Part shown: in pieces, positions 42,539 to 58,526 of the stretch
How positions within the stretch are numbered: position 1 is the first letter of the stretch
How the letters are laid out: the number at the start of each line of letters is the position of its first letter
From: Trematomus loennbergii
Taxonomy: Eukaryota; Chordata; Actinopteri; Perciformes; Nototheniidae
Assembly (NCBI GenBank): GCA_012861695.1
Contig: JAAOOA010000127.1
Location: forward strand, 18,422,755-18,486,754
Direction of reading: 5' to 3'
DNA length: 64,000 nucleotides
The notes under the pieces: model-generated
The model's database searches: none
What the model was told of the DNA's origin: nothing
What the model saw: only the letters and a program-made list of their open reading frames with translations
Made by a program: the position numbers and the translations under genes

Positions 42539-43779
42539 ATGCCTGTAAGTTATTAATTCCTTTAGTTAGAGTTACTATAGTGTGTTGTCAACTGTCGGTA
42601 CATATGTCGAGTTCCCATCGCCACAGAATGCCGTTGTGTCCGCGTCTGAAAGTTGTGTTGTTAGTGTGTAGCAGCAGCAGCACATGGCGAGAAAGTTAGC
42701 TAACAGCGTTAGCCCTGTCTGGAACGGGCGGCGACTAATTGCTGAAACGCAACAGTATCCAATGTGTATTCTCGTTGCAGATTGATTTCGGTCCAGGAAA
42801 TAATCTGTACCTGTTTTTTTGTAACATAAGGCCAGTCGTACGGTTACCCCCAGCTGATTATAGTGTACAAAGTCAATTGAACAAAAACTACGTTTGAAGA
42901 ACAACGACGTTGTCGATGTTTAGTGTTATTCCAACATACATGATGTTTCGAAAATCTATGTTAGTTTACATCTTGACCTTTGCCGTGATGTGTAGATTTA
43001 AAACATAACATGCGTAGCCTCCCTTGTTTTTCAAAGCAGTAGCATTACATATATGTAGTAAATGTAGTCAAATTAGCTTCACAGCTGTTATACTCACATA
43101 TTTTACTAAACTTGGCTCAGTCTAACTCCCTCAAACTGTTGACATGCATTTAACCTGGTTTGTATTGTTCACTCCAGCTTGCAAGAGACCTCCTCCACCC
43201 TACAATTGAACATGAGAGAAGACAACATAAAAAAAAGGCTGGTTCAGAGTCCCACTCCTACTTTATGGACGTGAAGTGCCCAGGTATATATATCAGATTT
43301 AAGTTCTCATCGACGTATGATGAATGCATAAAGAATAATAAATCCGAGTTTGTATGCCTTTTGTTTTATCATACCTGGGGTTATTTCTCAGTCATGTTTT
43401 TAACTGTGATTTAGCTATCTTCATATCACATTTCAAGTGACATTTCTGAAAAGCTAATCTGAGTGCATTTAAATCGCATTGTGTAATTACAGTCTAATCA
43501 TGTTTCTTTATAGGCTGCTACAAGATCACCACAGTGTTCAGCCATGCTCAGACAGTGTACTCTGTGTGGATGCGCAACAGTGCTTTGCCAGTCAAAAGGA
43601 GGAAAGGCCAGACTGACCGAAGGTAAATATCCACATAAGTTGAATTATTGCGAGTCCTATAAAGTACTTTGTTAATTAAGTATCACCTTTTTACATGTGT
43701 ATATCTGTAAGTGGAAGGCAGTTTTAACTTATTTCATTTTTGCTTTTCAGGTTGCTCTTTCAGGAGGAAGCAGCATTAA
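42539..43779 (+). CDS. rps27l: 40S ribosomal protein S27-like
   Basis: This is a zinc-binding small-subunit ribosomal protein. Exons are 42539-42544 (M-P only), 43178-43283, 43514-43622 and 43751-43779, with conserved eS27 exon boundaries. Visible are [31 protein letters not shown], the C-terminal CSFRRKQH and the zinc cysteines. The frame is broken as written: an A8 run at 43229-43236 appears two bases short, one base is missing near 43254, and single bases are missing near 43557 and 43568. Allowing for these gives exactly 84 aa, the family length. RPS27L is preferred over RPS27 because of PLARDLLHP and the RAB8B neighbour. In mammals RPS27L responds to p53. Confidence 0.92.
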
Positions 43780-43949
43780 AAAGGGGATTGCAATTAGCCA
43801 TGCTGTCTCCCCATTATGTACAAAGTAACTGTGCATTCATTAACAGCAGGTCCTGTCACCATACAGATGTCCAACTTTTATGAAGAATTTGTAAACTAGC
43901 AAACATTTTATTCTGCAAGATGATTGTTACATTTCTATAAGTATAAGCC

Positions 43950-43955
43950 AATAAA
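43950..43955 (+). terminator. Poly(A) signal of RPS27L
   Basis: AATAAA located 171 bases after the stop codon on the plus strand. Confidence 0.75.
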
Positions 43956-43989
43956 ACACTCTGAAAACATGTTAAAGCATTCTGGGACT

Positions 43990-43995
43990 TTTATT
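43990..43995 (-). terminator. Candidate poly(A) signal of DNAJA4
   Basis: TTTATT on the plus strand reads AATAAA on the minus strand, 394 bases past the DNAJA4 stop. It faces the RPS27L signal from 35 bases away. Confidence 0.6.
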
Positions 43996-44388
43996 GAGAA
44001 AAAAAAAATGATGTTTTCAAGACTGAAATTACCTTCATAGAAAAGCATACAAGTAGTCTTTCAGCTTTTGAAAAGAAAACATATGTACCATAGATTTCAT
44101 TGGAAACATATGGGTATAAACACAGATCTTAAATAGAGAACATACAAGACACTGACACCAAAATACCGTTTTTGATAACTTAGGGAGCACAAACAAAACG
44201 TGAAAGGAGTACTCCACTTGCATATTTGTGTCCCTTTAGAGTCACACAAAAATGGCATTGGCAACTGTTTTAAACCTAATGTTACTTCTTTTCATCACAA
44301 TATTTTTGTGAAAACAGGACTTAAAAAGAAAAGGCATTTTCACACAAAAAAAAATCCACATGCTCTACGACTTTTTTTAATTTTACAA

Positions 44389-45735
44389 CTACTGCGTCTG
44401 ACATTGCACCCCGTTTCCGTTTCTGGGACCCTCTTCGTCTTCCTCATACGCTTCCCTACTGGCCCTTCTCTGTGACGACACATCCGGCTCACTGAGTTCC
44501 ACCTCCTCCATGTCATCAGTAATCATCACATCCTCTCTGGGAGGAAGCAGTCTTTCCAGCTGGAACATGAGATGCTCTGGAAGCCAGTCTTTCTCTGGAA
44601 ATGCAACCTGCGGGATGCATAACAATTTCCTTAAATAAATGTTTTTCTTTACAGCATAACAATTGGTTGATATCCAGATTTCGGTCAGTGGACAATTTTG
44701 TGTTCAGTGTACCTTACCTGGAACTTAATGATAAGCTGCCCTTTTTCATAGGCTCCTTGTAGATTGGCATGCCCTCATTCTGAACACATCTGATGTCATT
44801 ATGCTTGATTACTTCACCTGTTGACAGAAACAAGTAAGATGTTTATTATATTTTAATTACAAATATAGTCTACCAGAAAAGGCAACACTGTAGGCGAGGT
44901 TGATTTCAGTCAATTACCTGGTAGTGCGCTGATGACGAGCGTTCTGTCGTCTAATGTTTGAATAGTCTTCTTGAAACCACAGAGCCTCAGCTAGTTTGAT
45001 ATCCATCTTCATTTCAAATCCTCGTCTTTCCTGGAACAAGGGGTGATCCTTCTGATCCAGAACGATGATTACATCCCCTGGCTCCAGTCCAGGTTCCTGG
45101 TCCCCTTCCCAGTGAATGTTTTTTTCTGACCGTCCCTCATACCTGCACCAAACATTTATCTTAGGTTTAGTTTGGGTGGCAAGACACATTTGCACTAATA
45201 CATACATTTTGCTATTATATTATCAATGTGGAAAACACATACCTTTGTCATGTGAACCTCAAGAACTTCTTCTTGCGTTCTACTTTGCGTCCATTGCAGC
45301 TCTTACAGCGGTCCTTGGAGCTAAATTTCTCTCCCTGTCCCTGGCAGTCTGCACACACACTCTGGATCTGCTGAATCATGCCAGGCCCAATCTGTTGCAC
45401 TTGATTTGAACACCTCTTCCTTTGCAAATGGAGCACTTTTCCATTGCACCTTCTTCTTCCCACCATAGCCTGTAACAAACAGGACAATGTCATTAACTGA
45501 ACATTTAATCATTATTTAATATTTTGTATTTAAAAAAAGACAACACTGCGTACCTTCACATGAGTCACAAATGATGTTCTTTTGAAGTCCGAGCTTCCTT
45601 GTACTGCCATTGTACATCTCATCCAGTGTTACACTAGTTGGTGGACGACATTCTTCCCTGCAGGAAAGCAAATACATCCAAATTAAACAGTTATTAAGTT
45701 GTGGATGTTAAGGCTAGTTTATTGCCTCCCATGAG

Positions 45736-45810
<75 letters not shown>

Positions 45811-45811
45811 A

Positions 45812-45885
<74 letters not shown>

Positions 45886-47302
45886 TATATATATATATAT
45901 TATATATCTGGAAGACATTTTTTGGGGGGGTGTTGAGTTAGGACATCCCCATAATCTTCCATGCTATTTTAGCCTGATTGAATATTTGAGCTTTAAGCTT
46001 AAATGTAAGATTTTCAAGCAGCTGGTACTACAAAAACGTTCTTGTACAAAAGCTTTCAACATGAGTGTGCCTGCTGCTCACTTGTAGTAAGTGACCAGTG
46101 ATGTCCTGGCCCGTGGATGGCCACAGAAATATAATCTCAAACTGATCTGGGATCTAACCCAATTTCTTCAGTTTCATGTTGAATGATGTGAAAATTATGC
46201 CAAATTAGTCAACAAACATAATCCACTTCATCAGTATAGCTGATGAAGTGGATTATGATATAGCTTGTGATTAAAAAAAAGGATTTGTGTGGCCTCAAAA
46301 CATTCATAACAAATTAGCCAAGTAATTTGTATACGGCAAGGTTTTTATATACAAACAGCTGCTAGGTTACTTTTATAAATCTTACCTCTTCTCTCTCTCT
46401 GCATCCTTCCTCCACCTCCAAAGAACATGTTGAACATGTCCATTGTGAAGTTCCTCCTCCCATGCCTCCTTCTTTGATTGCTTGTTCTCCTCCTTGGTCA
46501 TACAAGGATCTCTTCTCTGGATTTGACAGCACTTCATACGCTTGAGATATAAGCTTGAACTGTAACAATCAAAACAAACAAAAATTTGAAGCATCAGGCT
46601 CCCTTCAACAATGCTCAATAGATATGTAAAGAAGTATCATTCAAGTAAACATCTCAGAATCCAACCAAAGTTAAAAAATACAATATAACATCAAATATAG
46701 TTGTATACATTAGATCGTTTTGCTAATATAAGGTAATGCTGCCAACTGCCAATGTAAGGTCACGTTGCTATGGTTAACAAGGTGTATACAGTAGAGATTA
46801 TATTAGTATTACTTGGTGTAACTGTTACATTATCATATTATCACATTGTGATGCTAATGATTATGTGTGTGCAAATGGCTGGTATCCTAAATGTATCAGA
46901 TCAAGTCCATCAGCATAAGGAGCCTAAAGTATAATCTTAAAGTACAATTAACAACCACTTCCTTCATTTTATTTAAATTTCACAACCTACGGTGGCATTT
47001 GACCTCAGTTTCAGCAGGGCATATCTCCCTGTTCCTAAACAGAGGAGCTGCGAGCTTATTCCAGAAAGTTCCCAGGGTCAATTCAACAAGGCGTACAGTT
47101 TAAAATTAGACAGCATTTGTTACTGTCCAAAAAGGGCTGCCGGATATCTAGCTACATGCTACTAACTTACCTTCTCTCCTTCATTGGGGTTCTTGTCGGG
47201 ATGATATTTCAATGCGAGTTTTCTGTAGGCTTTTTTGAGTTCATCCTGCGAGGCTTCAGGGTTGACACCCAGTAACTCGTAGAAACCGGTTTCGTGAACC
47301 AT
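44389..47302 (-). CDS. dnaja4: DnaJ heat shock protein subfamily A member 4 (type I HSP40)
   Basis: This is an HSP70 co-chaperone. Minus-strand exons are 47171-47302, 46386-46559, 45554-45657, 45243-45469, 44918-45142, 44718-44817 and 44389-44607. Exon 1 holds the J domain with the HPD triad (KYHPDKNP). Exon 2 continues it and ends in the Gly-rich linker. Exons 3-4 encode the CxxCxGxG zinc region and exons 5-7 the substrate-binding domain. The C-terminus is CQTQ, a CaaX-type prenylation site (CQTA/CQTS in human relatives). Residues such as FPEKDWL, ITDDM and [11 protein letters not shown] favour DNAJA4 over DNAJA1/2, and ACSBG1-IDH3A adjacency agrees. As written the frame breaks in exons 2-6: about ten bases are missing (one, one, four, three and one per exon) while residues stay conserved. 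The corrected length is 396 aa against 397 in human, so error is likelier than decay. Confidence 0.93.
45739..45907. repeat. (TA)n microsatellite, about 170 bp
   Basis: A nearly pure TA dinucleotide tract with a few TTA/AAT interruptions in DNAJA4 intron 2. It can extrude cruciforms and is prone to length error. Confidence 0.97.
46217..46257. repeat. Perfect 18-bp inverted repeat with 5-base loop
   Basis: CATAATCCACTTCATCAG at 46217-46234 is exactly complementary to 46240-46257, separated by TATAG. It lies in DNAJA4 intron 2, 128 bases from the exon 2 donor. The hairpin forms on either strand. Its function is unknown. Confidence 0.95.
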
Positions 47303-47633
47303 GGTGACAACCTAAATCTAAATAAAGCAGAAAACAAATCAGCATCCATCAAATACGAAGGGCCGCCTAAAACCATAATCCGTACGCTAGCTAACAACCG
47401 TGTTACTAAAACACAAATGTCCCTACAGCATGTGATACACGACGTTACAAAAGAACCGGTGGCTTAAATACAGTAGCCTGAAACGGATAACGTGAGTAAG
47501 CGTGGGGTTACATGACGATCAACCATACACAAGCTTAGCCTATATTACATTAACATTGAATGAAAGAGCTAGCATGTATTAGCCGTATAGCTAAGCAGTT
47601 TTTCAAAGCACCGTTTAGTGTAGGCCTACTTAC

Positions 47634-47773
47634 TTGCTAGGAGATATTACTATTCTAGCTTAAGTAAGGGTTACGGTGAGGCTGGTGGAGGAAGATGGCT
47701 GGCTCTTCTTATAGTCGCTCGGCTCTGCGCTTTGGAACTTTCTGGAGAGCTGTGGGAAGAGTGGCCGGAAGTG
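47634..47773 (-). promoter_or_regulatory. DNAJA4 heat-shock promoter and untranslated first exon
   Basis: On the minus strand, CCGGAAGTG-type ETS sequence (47765-47773, read on plus) is followed by a three-unit heat-shock element (plus strand GAACTTTCTGGAG, 47735-47747). Next comes a TATAAG box (about 47708-47713). A GT donor (GTAAGTAG) ends a probable untranslated exon at 47634. The matching acceptor TTTAG lies just before the start codon, near 47313. HSE plus TATA is the classic architecture for HSF1 control. Confidence 0.7.
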
Positions 47774-49353
47774 TCGTTGGGCTGCAGTCTAGAAAAGACC
47801 AAAAGACCTGGGGGAGGGGTGCATGATCAGACTGACTGGTTCATCTAGGAACTTCACATTACCTTGTTTAATTAATGATAATGAAAATGAAGTTCGCCAA
47901 GCAATGTTGGAGAGAGTACCTCTAGGCTACAAATATAAAAGCAGAAAAAGTAAAATAATGCTTACTCATTCTGGGTTGGCTTTCTGTGTACCCAATAAGC
48001 CTCCTCAAAAGGTTGGTGTTATGGGCATACTATTTTTATTATTATAAATGTGGGCAATATTTCTATGATTTATTTAAGTTGAAGCATATTCCTACGTACT
48101 ATTATCTGTTTTTAAATTGTACCTATACAATATTGCCATGCAAAATAACTAACAGTAACCACGGCTGTCATATAATCTTAGTGGAGATAAAAGCACAATA
48201 TTTGTTAATATTAGTAGGCTATATATTATTTTTATTATGTCATGAAGCGGTGGTTATATAAGGTAATTTAACATCCAACTCTTTGTAGGAAAGAACCACA
48301 AAGTGGCTACTATCAATATTTTTATAATAACAATATGTTAAATTAAAACGTGAAAGAACAATGTGAAAAGGTGTCTGGTGATAGTGAACATACATAATCA
48401 TTAGCTGAACCTGCTGCCCCCAGGTGGCCAGAATAAATAAGATATTCCAGGTTTAAAGCTACATTAAACCAAAAATCTGTTTAGTTTTATAAATACATCT
48501 ATATTATAAATACTCACCCAATCCTAAATGTGCAACTCATTGCTGTAACTCACCTAATGAAAGTATATATTTTTCTATATGCAGTTCATGTTATCCATCC
48601 TGTAACTACTCAACTATACGACACAAAGCCCAAACTTTGAAGTACTGCAATGGAATGTAAACAAACCAGTCTTTTAAAATAAAAAAACATTTTAAAATGT
48701 TCAACTTAAATTGAGCCCCCTAACCCTAACCCTATTAATTTCCATCAAGTGAAAATACTCAGGTAAGGTAGCCTACGAGTAAATAAACTCAGTTTTTATG
48801 CCACAACTATAGGTGAGTGGCTGTATTGGTAGTTTGATACTTAACAAAAAAGTGCTACACTTCCGTCAAGTGACTATACTGTACATCAGAAGGGCTCAAC
48901 ATAAGGCAGCTCACATTAACCCAAGTGATCAATCTTTGGCAAACTAAACTCAGATATTGGGTTATTATAATTCTCATCAGATATATGCAACTTAGATTAT
49001 CTTAAAGTAGAATTGTTAGGATTTGGGTTTAACATGTATGTGTGTAATTTAACATTATAATCGTACTGTTTTACATATGAAAAGACTAAGCTCATTTAAA
49101 TTCTGGACATGTTCTTGAGCCAACAGGTCCATGCAGTGCTCTCGAGGACTTTCTGATTTGTTCACAGCTAGTTAAAACTTCATGGGGCTTGCTGTTACCA
49201 GTTACTCTAAAGTCCTACTATTTAAGGGTGCACTTGTCCTGTAAGAAAACATTTTCTGTTTCATACCAGTCGATTTTGAAAAGGTTTTCCTTTTAGCAAA
49301 TCAAGAGGCTAGATCCTAGAGGATTGCTTTACTACCAATATATCTACAACAGT
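47774..49353. other. DNAJA4-ACSBG1 divergent intergenic interval
   Basis: No conserved exon is seen. It contains a short CCCTAA tract (48718-48734). The ACSBG1 promoter and any 5' untranslated exon should lie near its right end but no clear core element was recognised. Confidence 0.55.
48718..48734 (-). repeat. Short interstitial telomeric repeat (CCCTAA)
   Basis: Between two and three CCCTAA units, the third such tract in the window. Confidence 0.8.
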
Positions 49354-52300
49354 ATGGACCTTCCTGGTGAGGAGAAGGGAGAAGATCAACTTGAAAAGAG
49401 GTAAGCTATAAAAAAATGACTTTATCTTGAGGAGGAAGAGATGCTAGTCTCTTTAAACGACACTACTTTTAAGTAGAAGTTAAATTAGCTGTAGGAGAAG
49501 TTCGGCAAGTTAAGGCTGAGTGAACCAGATTCATTAGTTAGCATTTGAAATTACTACATCACTAAATTGGAAGAGTGATGAAAGTTGTACCGGATTTGTA
49601 ATTTAACACCAGCTTTCAGTATCAGCATCCTGTATACCTTGTATTCAAATTGATCGTTGCCAACACTTTATGGATATAGAAAAGGAATGGAGGCTTAAAG
49701 TCCAGATAGTCTCATTTCGAGACTTTTGTGAGTTGGGTTTTGTGAGTTTTAATGAGCGTGAGTAAATAAACTTGAGCTTGCATTGAAAATATTCTGTCAA
49801 ACAAAACAATGGGGCTTCCGCTCTGGCAAAAGCCTGACATTGTGTGTGTTAAACAGCGCAGCTGAAATTAGACCCATGTGATGACCGAGTGGCCCGATTG
49901 CCACAATGTGAGTGTGTATGAGCTGTTAGGCCCACCTTTCCTCTTTATTTTTCAGAGTTCAGGAGTCTATGGCACATGTGCAGATAGATGGTGAAGAACA
50001 TGCCTCTGTAGGTGAGTTATGAGCACATGGGTCTGTTGAATTGAGTATGTAAACTTGTTTTCCTCTTGGGAATAACTAGATTTTTTTTTTCTAATTTCCT
50101 TTGTCCCTTTTCTCAGGAAGGAAAAACCTAGAAGTTCAGTTTGCTTGCACACCACTTGCTCAAGCCAGTTCTCTTTGGACCACTGATGCTAAAGGCGCGG
50201 TGATACTGAGAATAAGAAGGATGCCCAGAGGAACCGGTTACCGTTCACCAAATGTTTAAAGCCTCTGTTGAGAAATATGGAAACATGTACGCACTGGCCA
50301 GCAAGAAGGACAACAAATGGGAAAAGATAACTTTCTCAGAGTATTATCAATTCTGCCGGAGAGCAGCCAAGAGCTTTATAAAGGTATGTTTTCTAAATAA
50401 AAACAACGCATTGTGTGTAATACATACTAAATTATTTAAACTATTGAGTACTTTCAATGGACAGATTTTTTTTTAAAAGACAAAATTTGTGCAGCTTGGT
50501 CTAGAACGATTCCATGGAGTGGCGATACTAGGATTCAATTCAGCAGAATGGTTCTTCTCTTCAGTCGGTACCATCATGGCAGGGTGAGAAAGACACAGCA
50601 TCAACAGCTGACATGAATCAGCATAAACTGTACCCAAATATACAGTGTCTTTGTTATTAATGCTGTTTTTATTATTTCAACTGCTCATTTTGCAATGTTA
50701 CATCCGTTAACCTTTTTTTCTCCTGTGACTGATGAACATTTTTTATTTAGGGGGATAATGACAGGAATTTATGCAACTAACTCACCAGAAGCTTGCCAGT
50801 ATGTTGCAAGTGACTCCAAAGCCAACATTATTGTGGTGGAAAACCAGAAGCAATTGGATAAAATCCTGCAGGTACTGTCACGTATATATATATAAATGTT
50901 TTTCTCCACATACAGAACATACTGTAAATGTCTCCCTCTTTATATCTTAGATACGTGACAGGCTGCCCCATTTGAAAGCCATAGTGCAGTTCAGTGGAAA
51001 CCCCCAGCAGAGGATCCCAAACCTTTACTCCGTAAGTCCTCTTGATTAAATTATCAAAGTGTCTGTTGAGCTCAGGCTGTGACGCTATGTTGCTGTTTTG
51101 GGGTAGTGGGAGGACTTCATGGATCTGGGTCTAGATGTTTCTGAGGATGAGCTGGATGACATCATTGACAGCCAGAGAGCCAACCAATGCTGCATCCTGA
51201 TCTACACCTCTGGCACCACGGGCAAGCCCAAGGGAGTTATGCTCAGTCATGACAATGTAAGTTTACTATTCTTAGTCCGCACTTACTCAGAGTTACAGGA
51301 GACTAAACGTCTATCTTTATCTGTGATGTGTATTTAGATCACATGGACGGCCAATCATGCCAGCAGGGTGGGGGAGATGCAGCCAGCTGACACCCAACAG
51401 GAGTCACTGGTGAGCTACCTGCCTCTCAGCCACATCGCCGCTCAGATCTATGATATGTGGACGGGCATCCAGTGGGCTGAGCTGGTATACTTTGCACAGC
51501 CAGATGCCCTAAAGGTAAATACAATTGCTTAGATCACAGATATAATGGTTATAGACATAACAAACAAAGAACAGTGCACAATAACCCCTACCACAGACAG
51601 CTATACAGTCAATCAGACAAAAAGGGGAAATAATTTAATTAAATTAAATAATTATAATATATACACAATAAAGAGACATAATAAAACCTAAATAGACATT
51701 GAATGTAAATGTAAATTAATATTCTAGTAAATAAATAGGGAAAATATTAATTCAAGTACCATATTAGGTACATATAAGATTAGGACTACAGCTGTCAAAT
51801 GAGAGTCTTTCATCTGTAAGACTTTTAGTAAATTAAAGTTAATAGCTCCACTGTGGGTGCAACTAGTAGTTTTCCCATATGCATTATTCTCCTTAATCAA
51901 TCATGCAAACTACATTTTAGCTGTGCAAGAGACAAGCGGAATAATGTGGTCAATAATAAATGTCACTTGATTTGTGTGTTTTTTTTTAGCTCGGTTTGTC
52001 CCTTATTTGTTATAGGGAAGCCTGATAACAACTCTGCAAGAAGTTTGTCCTACATCTCACATGGGTGTCCCACGAGTATGGGAGAAAATGATGGAGAAAA
52101 TAAAACAGGCAATAAGTGAGTGTGGATATGTGAAAAAGAAACTGGTGACATGGGCAATGTCAGTCAGCCTGGAAGCCAATCAAAAGTGTACACAAATGTA
52201 AGTGCTGATGAAACTTGAATATTTTTGAATAATTAAACTGAGCCATCAAATGCAGAGATTATTCAATAATATTGACATTTTCTTATGTTTTGTTTTAGGG

Positions 52301-53796
52301 ATGATGACAAACCTTTCCTGTTCACACTGGCCGACAGCCTTGTGCTTCAGAGGCTTAGGACTGAGCTGGGTCTGTCTTGCTGTCAGAAGTTCTTCTCCGG
52401 AGCAGCACCGATCAGTAGTGAAACGGTGCAGTTTTTCCTGGGCCTGAACATCAGGTTGTATGAGGCATATGGCATGAGTGAGAGCACAGGACCTCACTTT
52501 ATGTCAGGTCCCAGAGCTTACAAACTACCAAGGTAATACAAAATCAAGGATTGGAAAAACTATGTATGGTTATGTGTTTTTAAAATCATATTAACATATT
52601 TTTTTCTCTGACTAAGCTGCGGGAAGGTGGTGCCTGGCTGTAGATACAAAATGGTCGACATGGACTCTGAGGGGACAGGGGAAATTTGCTTTTGGGGACG
52701 TAACATTTTCATGGGTTTCCTCAACATGGAAGACCAAACAAGAGAAGCATTGGACGAAGATGGATGGTTGCATTCTGGAGACTTGGGCAAGATCGACGAA
52801 GAGGGTTTCTTGTACATCACAGGGAGAATAAAAGGTAGAACAATCTGAGCAAATAAGGCTATATTAGGAAACTTGCTTGTGATAGGTCACCAGCTCACGT
52901 TCTGTACATTTCCCACATCTAAGTGCAAGTTGTTCTGCACAGAACATACGTCTCCATTATCCCTGTTATCCATGTGATGTCAGGGTGCCCTCTCTCTCCA
53001 TTCAGAGCTGATCATCACAGCTGGAGGGGAGAACATTCCCCCTCTTTCCATAGAGGAAAAAGTGAAAAAGGAGCTACCTATCATCAGCAACGCCATGCTC
53101 ATTGGGGACAAGAGGAAGTTCTTGACAATGCTTTTAACACTCAAGGTATCTTATTAGATTAGCCATTAGTTATTATCCTGATGATGGTACGCTGTACTGT
53201 ATTATTGACATTACCAAGGTCAGGGTTATTGCAAATACACCAATTACAGACACAAACTAACACTAACTAGGCATTTTCATCTAATGTTCTTCTGGTTAAT
53301 CTCCTTAGAGAGAGAAGTGTAACCCCAGCAATGTATTTCCATGTTCCAGTGTTGTAGCGATACAGAAACCATGGAGCCAACGGAGGAGCTGAGTGGTGAG
53401 GCTGTGCAGCTTTGCCGACAACTGGGCAGCCAAGCAACCACGGTGTCTGACATCATCGAGGGGAAAGACAAAGAAGTGTACCGGACCATTCAAGAAGCGA
53501 TCAACAGAGTAAACTCTACAGCCACCTCTAACGCCCAATGCATACAGAAGTGGGCTATCCTGAGAAAGGACTTCTCTGTTTCTGGAGGAGAGCTGGGTAA
53601 ATTAAGCAGCACATGGATAGGTTGAGAATGTTGTATAATAAATAGATTACACTTTTATATTTAAAGCAATTAAATTGTGAGACAAACTATTGCTCATTAT
53701 AATGATTTCCTCGTTTCAGGTCCCACAATGAAGCTCCGTCGCCCTGTTGTGTTGAAGATGTACCAGAAGGTCATAGAGAGCCTCTATCAAGAGTAG
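49354..53796 (+). CDS. acsbg1: Long-chain/very-long-chain acyl-CoA synthetase ACSBG1 (bubblegum family)
   Basis: The enzyme ligates long-chain fatty acids to CoA using ATP. Exons are 49354-49400, 49956-50011, 50117-50383, 50495-50583, 50751-50871, 50951-51031, 51107-51256, 51338-51514, 52016-52197, 52299-52532, 52617-52834, 53006-53145, 53350-53596 and 53720-53796. The AMP-binding signature [14 protein letters not shown] is in exon 7, [14 protein letters not shown] in exon 8, [10 protein letters not shown] in exon 10, and the hinge [12 protein letters not shown]...LYITGRIKE spans exons 11-12. About 695 aa are predicted against 724 in human. Exon 3 seems to lack one base near 50214 and one near 50250; elsewhere all phases agree. 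ACSBG1 rather than ACSBG2 is inferred from the IDH3A-DNAJA4 neighbourhood. Confidence 0.94.
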
Positions 53797-54896
53797 TGTC
53801 ACGTTCTAAGAGAAATGACTGTGTAACTGTTAGTATAAAAATCACTTGCATATCTCATTATCTTTTTGGACATGCATGGCATTTAATTATATCTGTGTCT
53901 TGTGTTCAGAATGCATAAATAATACAGGAACAATTTACATTTCTCTTTTACATTAAAGAAGTTACCAGATAAATAAATAGTGAATAATACTGAGAATTTT
54001 ACAAAGTCACACAATTTTAATTCATTTTCTCATAGGCAGAAATATTTCTTTTTGATTTATGTTTGACTCTGGTCTGCAATTAAATCTTTTGATGCTTTTA
54101 AATCATAACAGTTACTTTCATGACAGGATCTTGTATGTTGTGTAAATACCATTTGGTTTTCAATATTAGATATTTGGTCCATAAAGACTGGTTTGAGTCC
54201 CCATATGGTCCTGTGTGTGCATGTGTGTATTTCAACTGTAACTGTATAACAACAGAGTGAAAACTGAATATCTTTATAATATATTAATAAAGTATATATT
54301 TTCTTCTTCATATTCTTCCACCAGGAATCGTATTACTAGAGTCATCATCATAGCAGCTGAGATAGTCAAGTCATTGCATAACAATAAATAAAAGGTCTGG
54401 CAGTTCGGTTGTCATAGTGATATTTATGTTTCTTTAAACATTCATGATATTTGCAGCAGTATGACAGAAAATAAAAACTTAGTGCAAAACATCTGTTTCA
54501 CGTAACAGAAGCCTGATTATATGTAAATTAATAAAAGCTTTAATCCATTTTTTTCACATTAGGAATGTAAAACACATAGTTGAATGTTTGACAAACATCT
54601 TCAGTGTTACTTAAGCGACCATGGACATTACAAATTGCATCTTTTATGTCAAATAAAAGTGTCAATTGCATTTGACAAGTGGCCATATTAAGCCATTAAA
54701 TAAACAATATCCACATATACACACAATTACAGTAACTGTTGGTCTTAAGACATTACTTTAGAGCTTGCAAAGTTAACAATAACACAATCAGGATCTTTAA
54801 CTCCTGAGTGTTTTAAAAATACATAATATGGTTTAAATGTAACATGGTGACATAAAGCGACCCTCATAATCAACCGGTGGTATTTTAAGGATCCTT
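53797..54896. other. Convergent 3' regions of ACSBG1 and IDH3A
   Basis: AT-rich sequence between two facing stop codons, presumably both 3' untranslated regions. No other element is recognised. Confidence 0.6.
53972..53977 (+). terminator. Candidate poly(A) signal of ACSBG1
   Basis: AATAAA about 175 bases after the stop codon. Confidence 0.55.

Positions 54897-58526
<3,630 letters not shown>

Noticed and set aside
43284..43513. A C/D box snoRNA in RPS27L intron 2
   Set aside because: An ATGATGA C-box-like word exists at 43317-43323, but no D box with a pairing terminal stem lies at suitable distance.
45701..46087. A 128-codon ORF rich in Tyr-Ile
   Set aside because: It is simply translation of the (TA)n microsatellite.
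44389..47302. DNAJA4 as a pseudogene because of its many frame breaks
   Set aside because: All breaks are missing single or paired bases, residues and splice sites remain conserved, and a heat-shock promoter is present. Sequence error explains it better.
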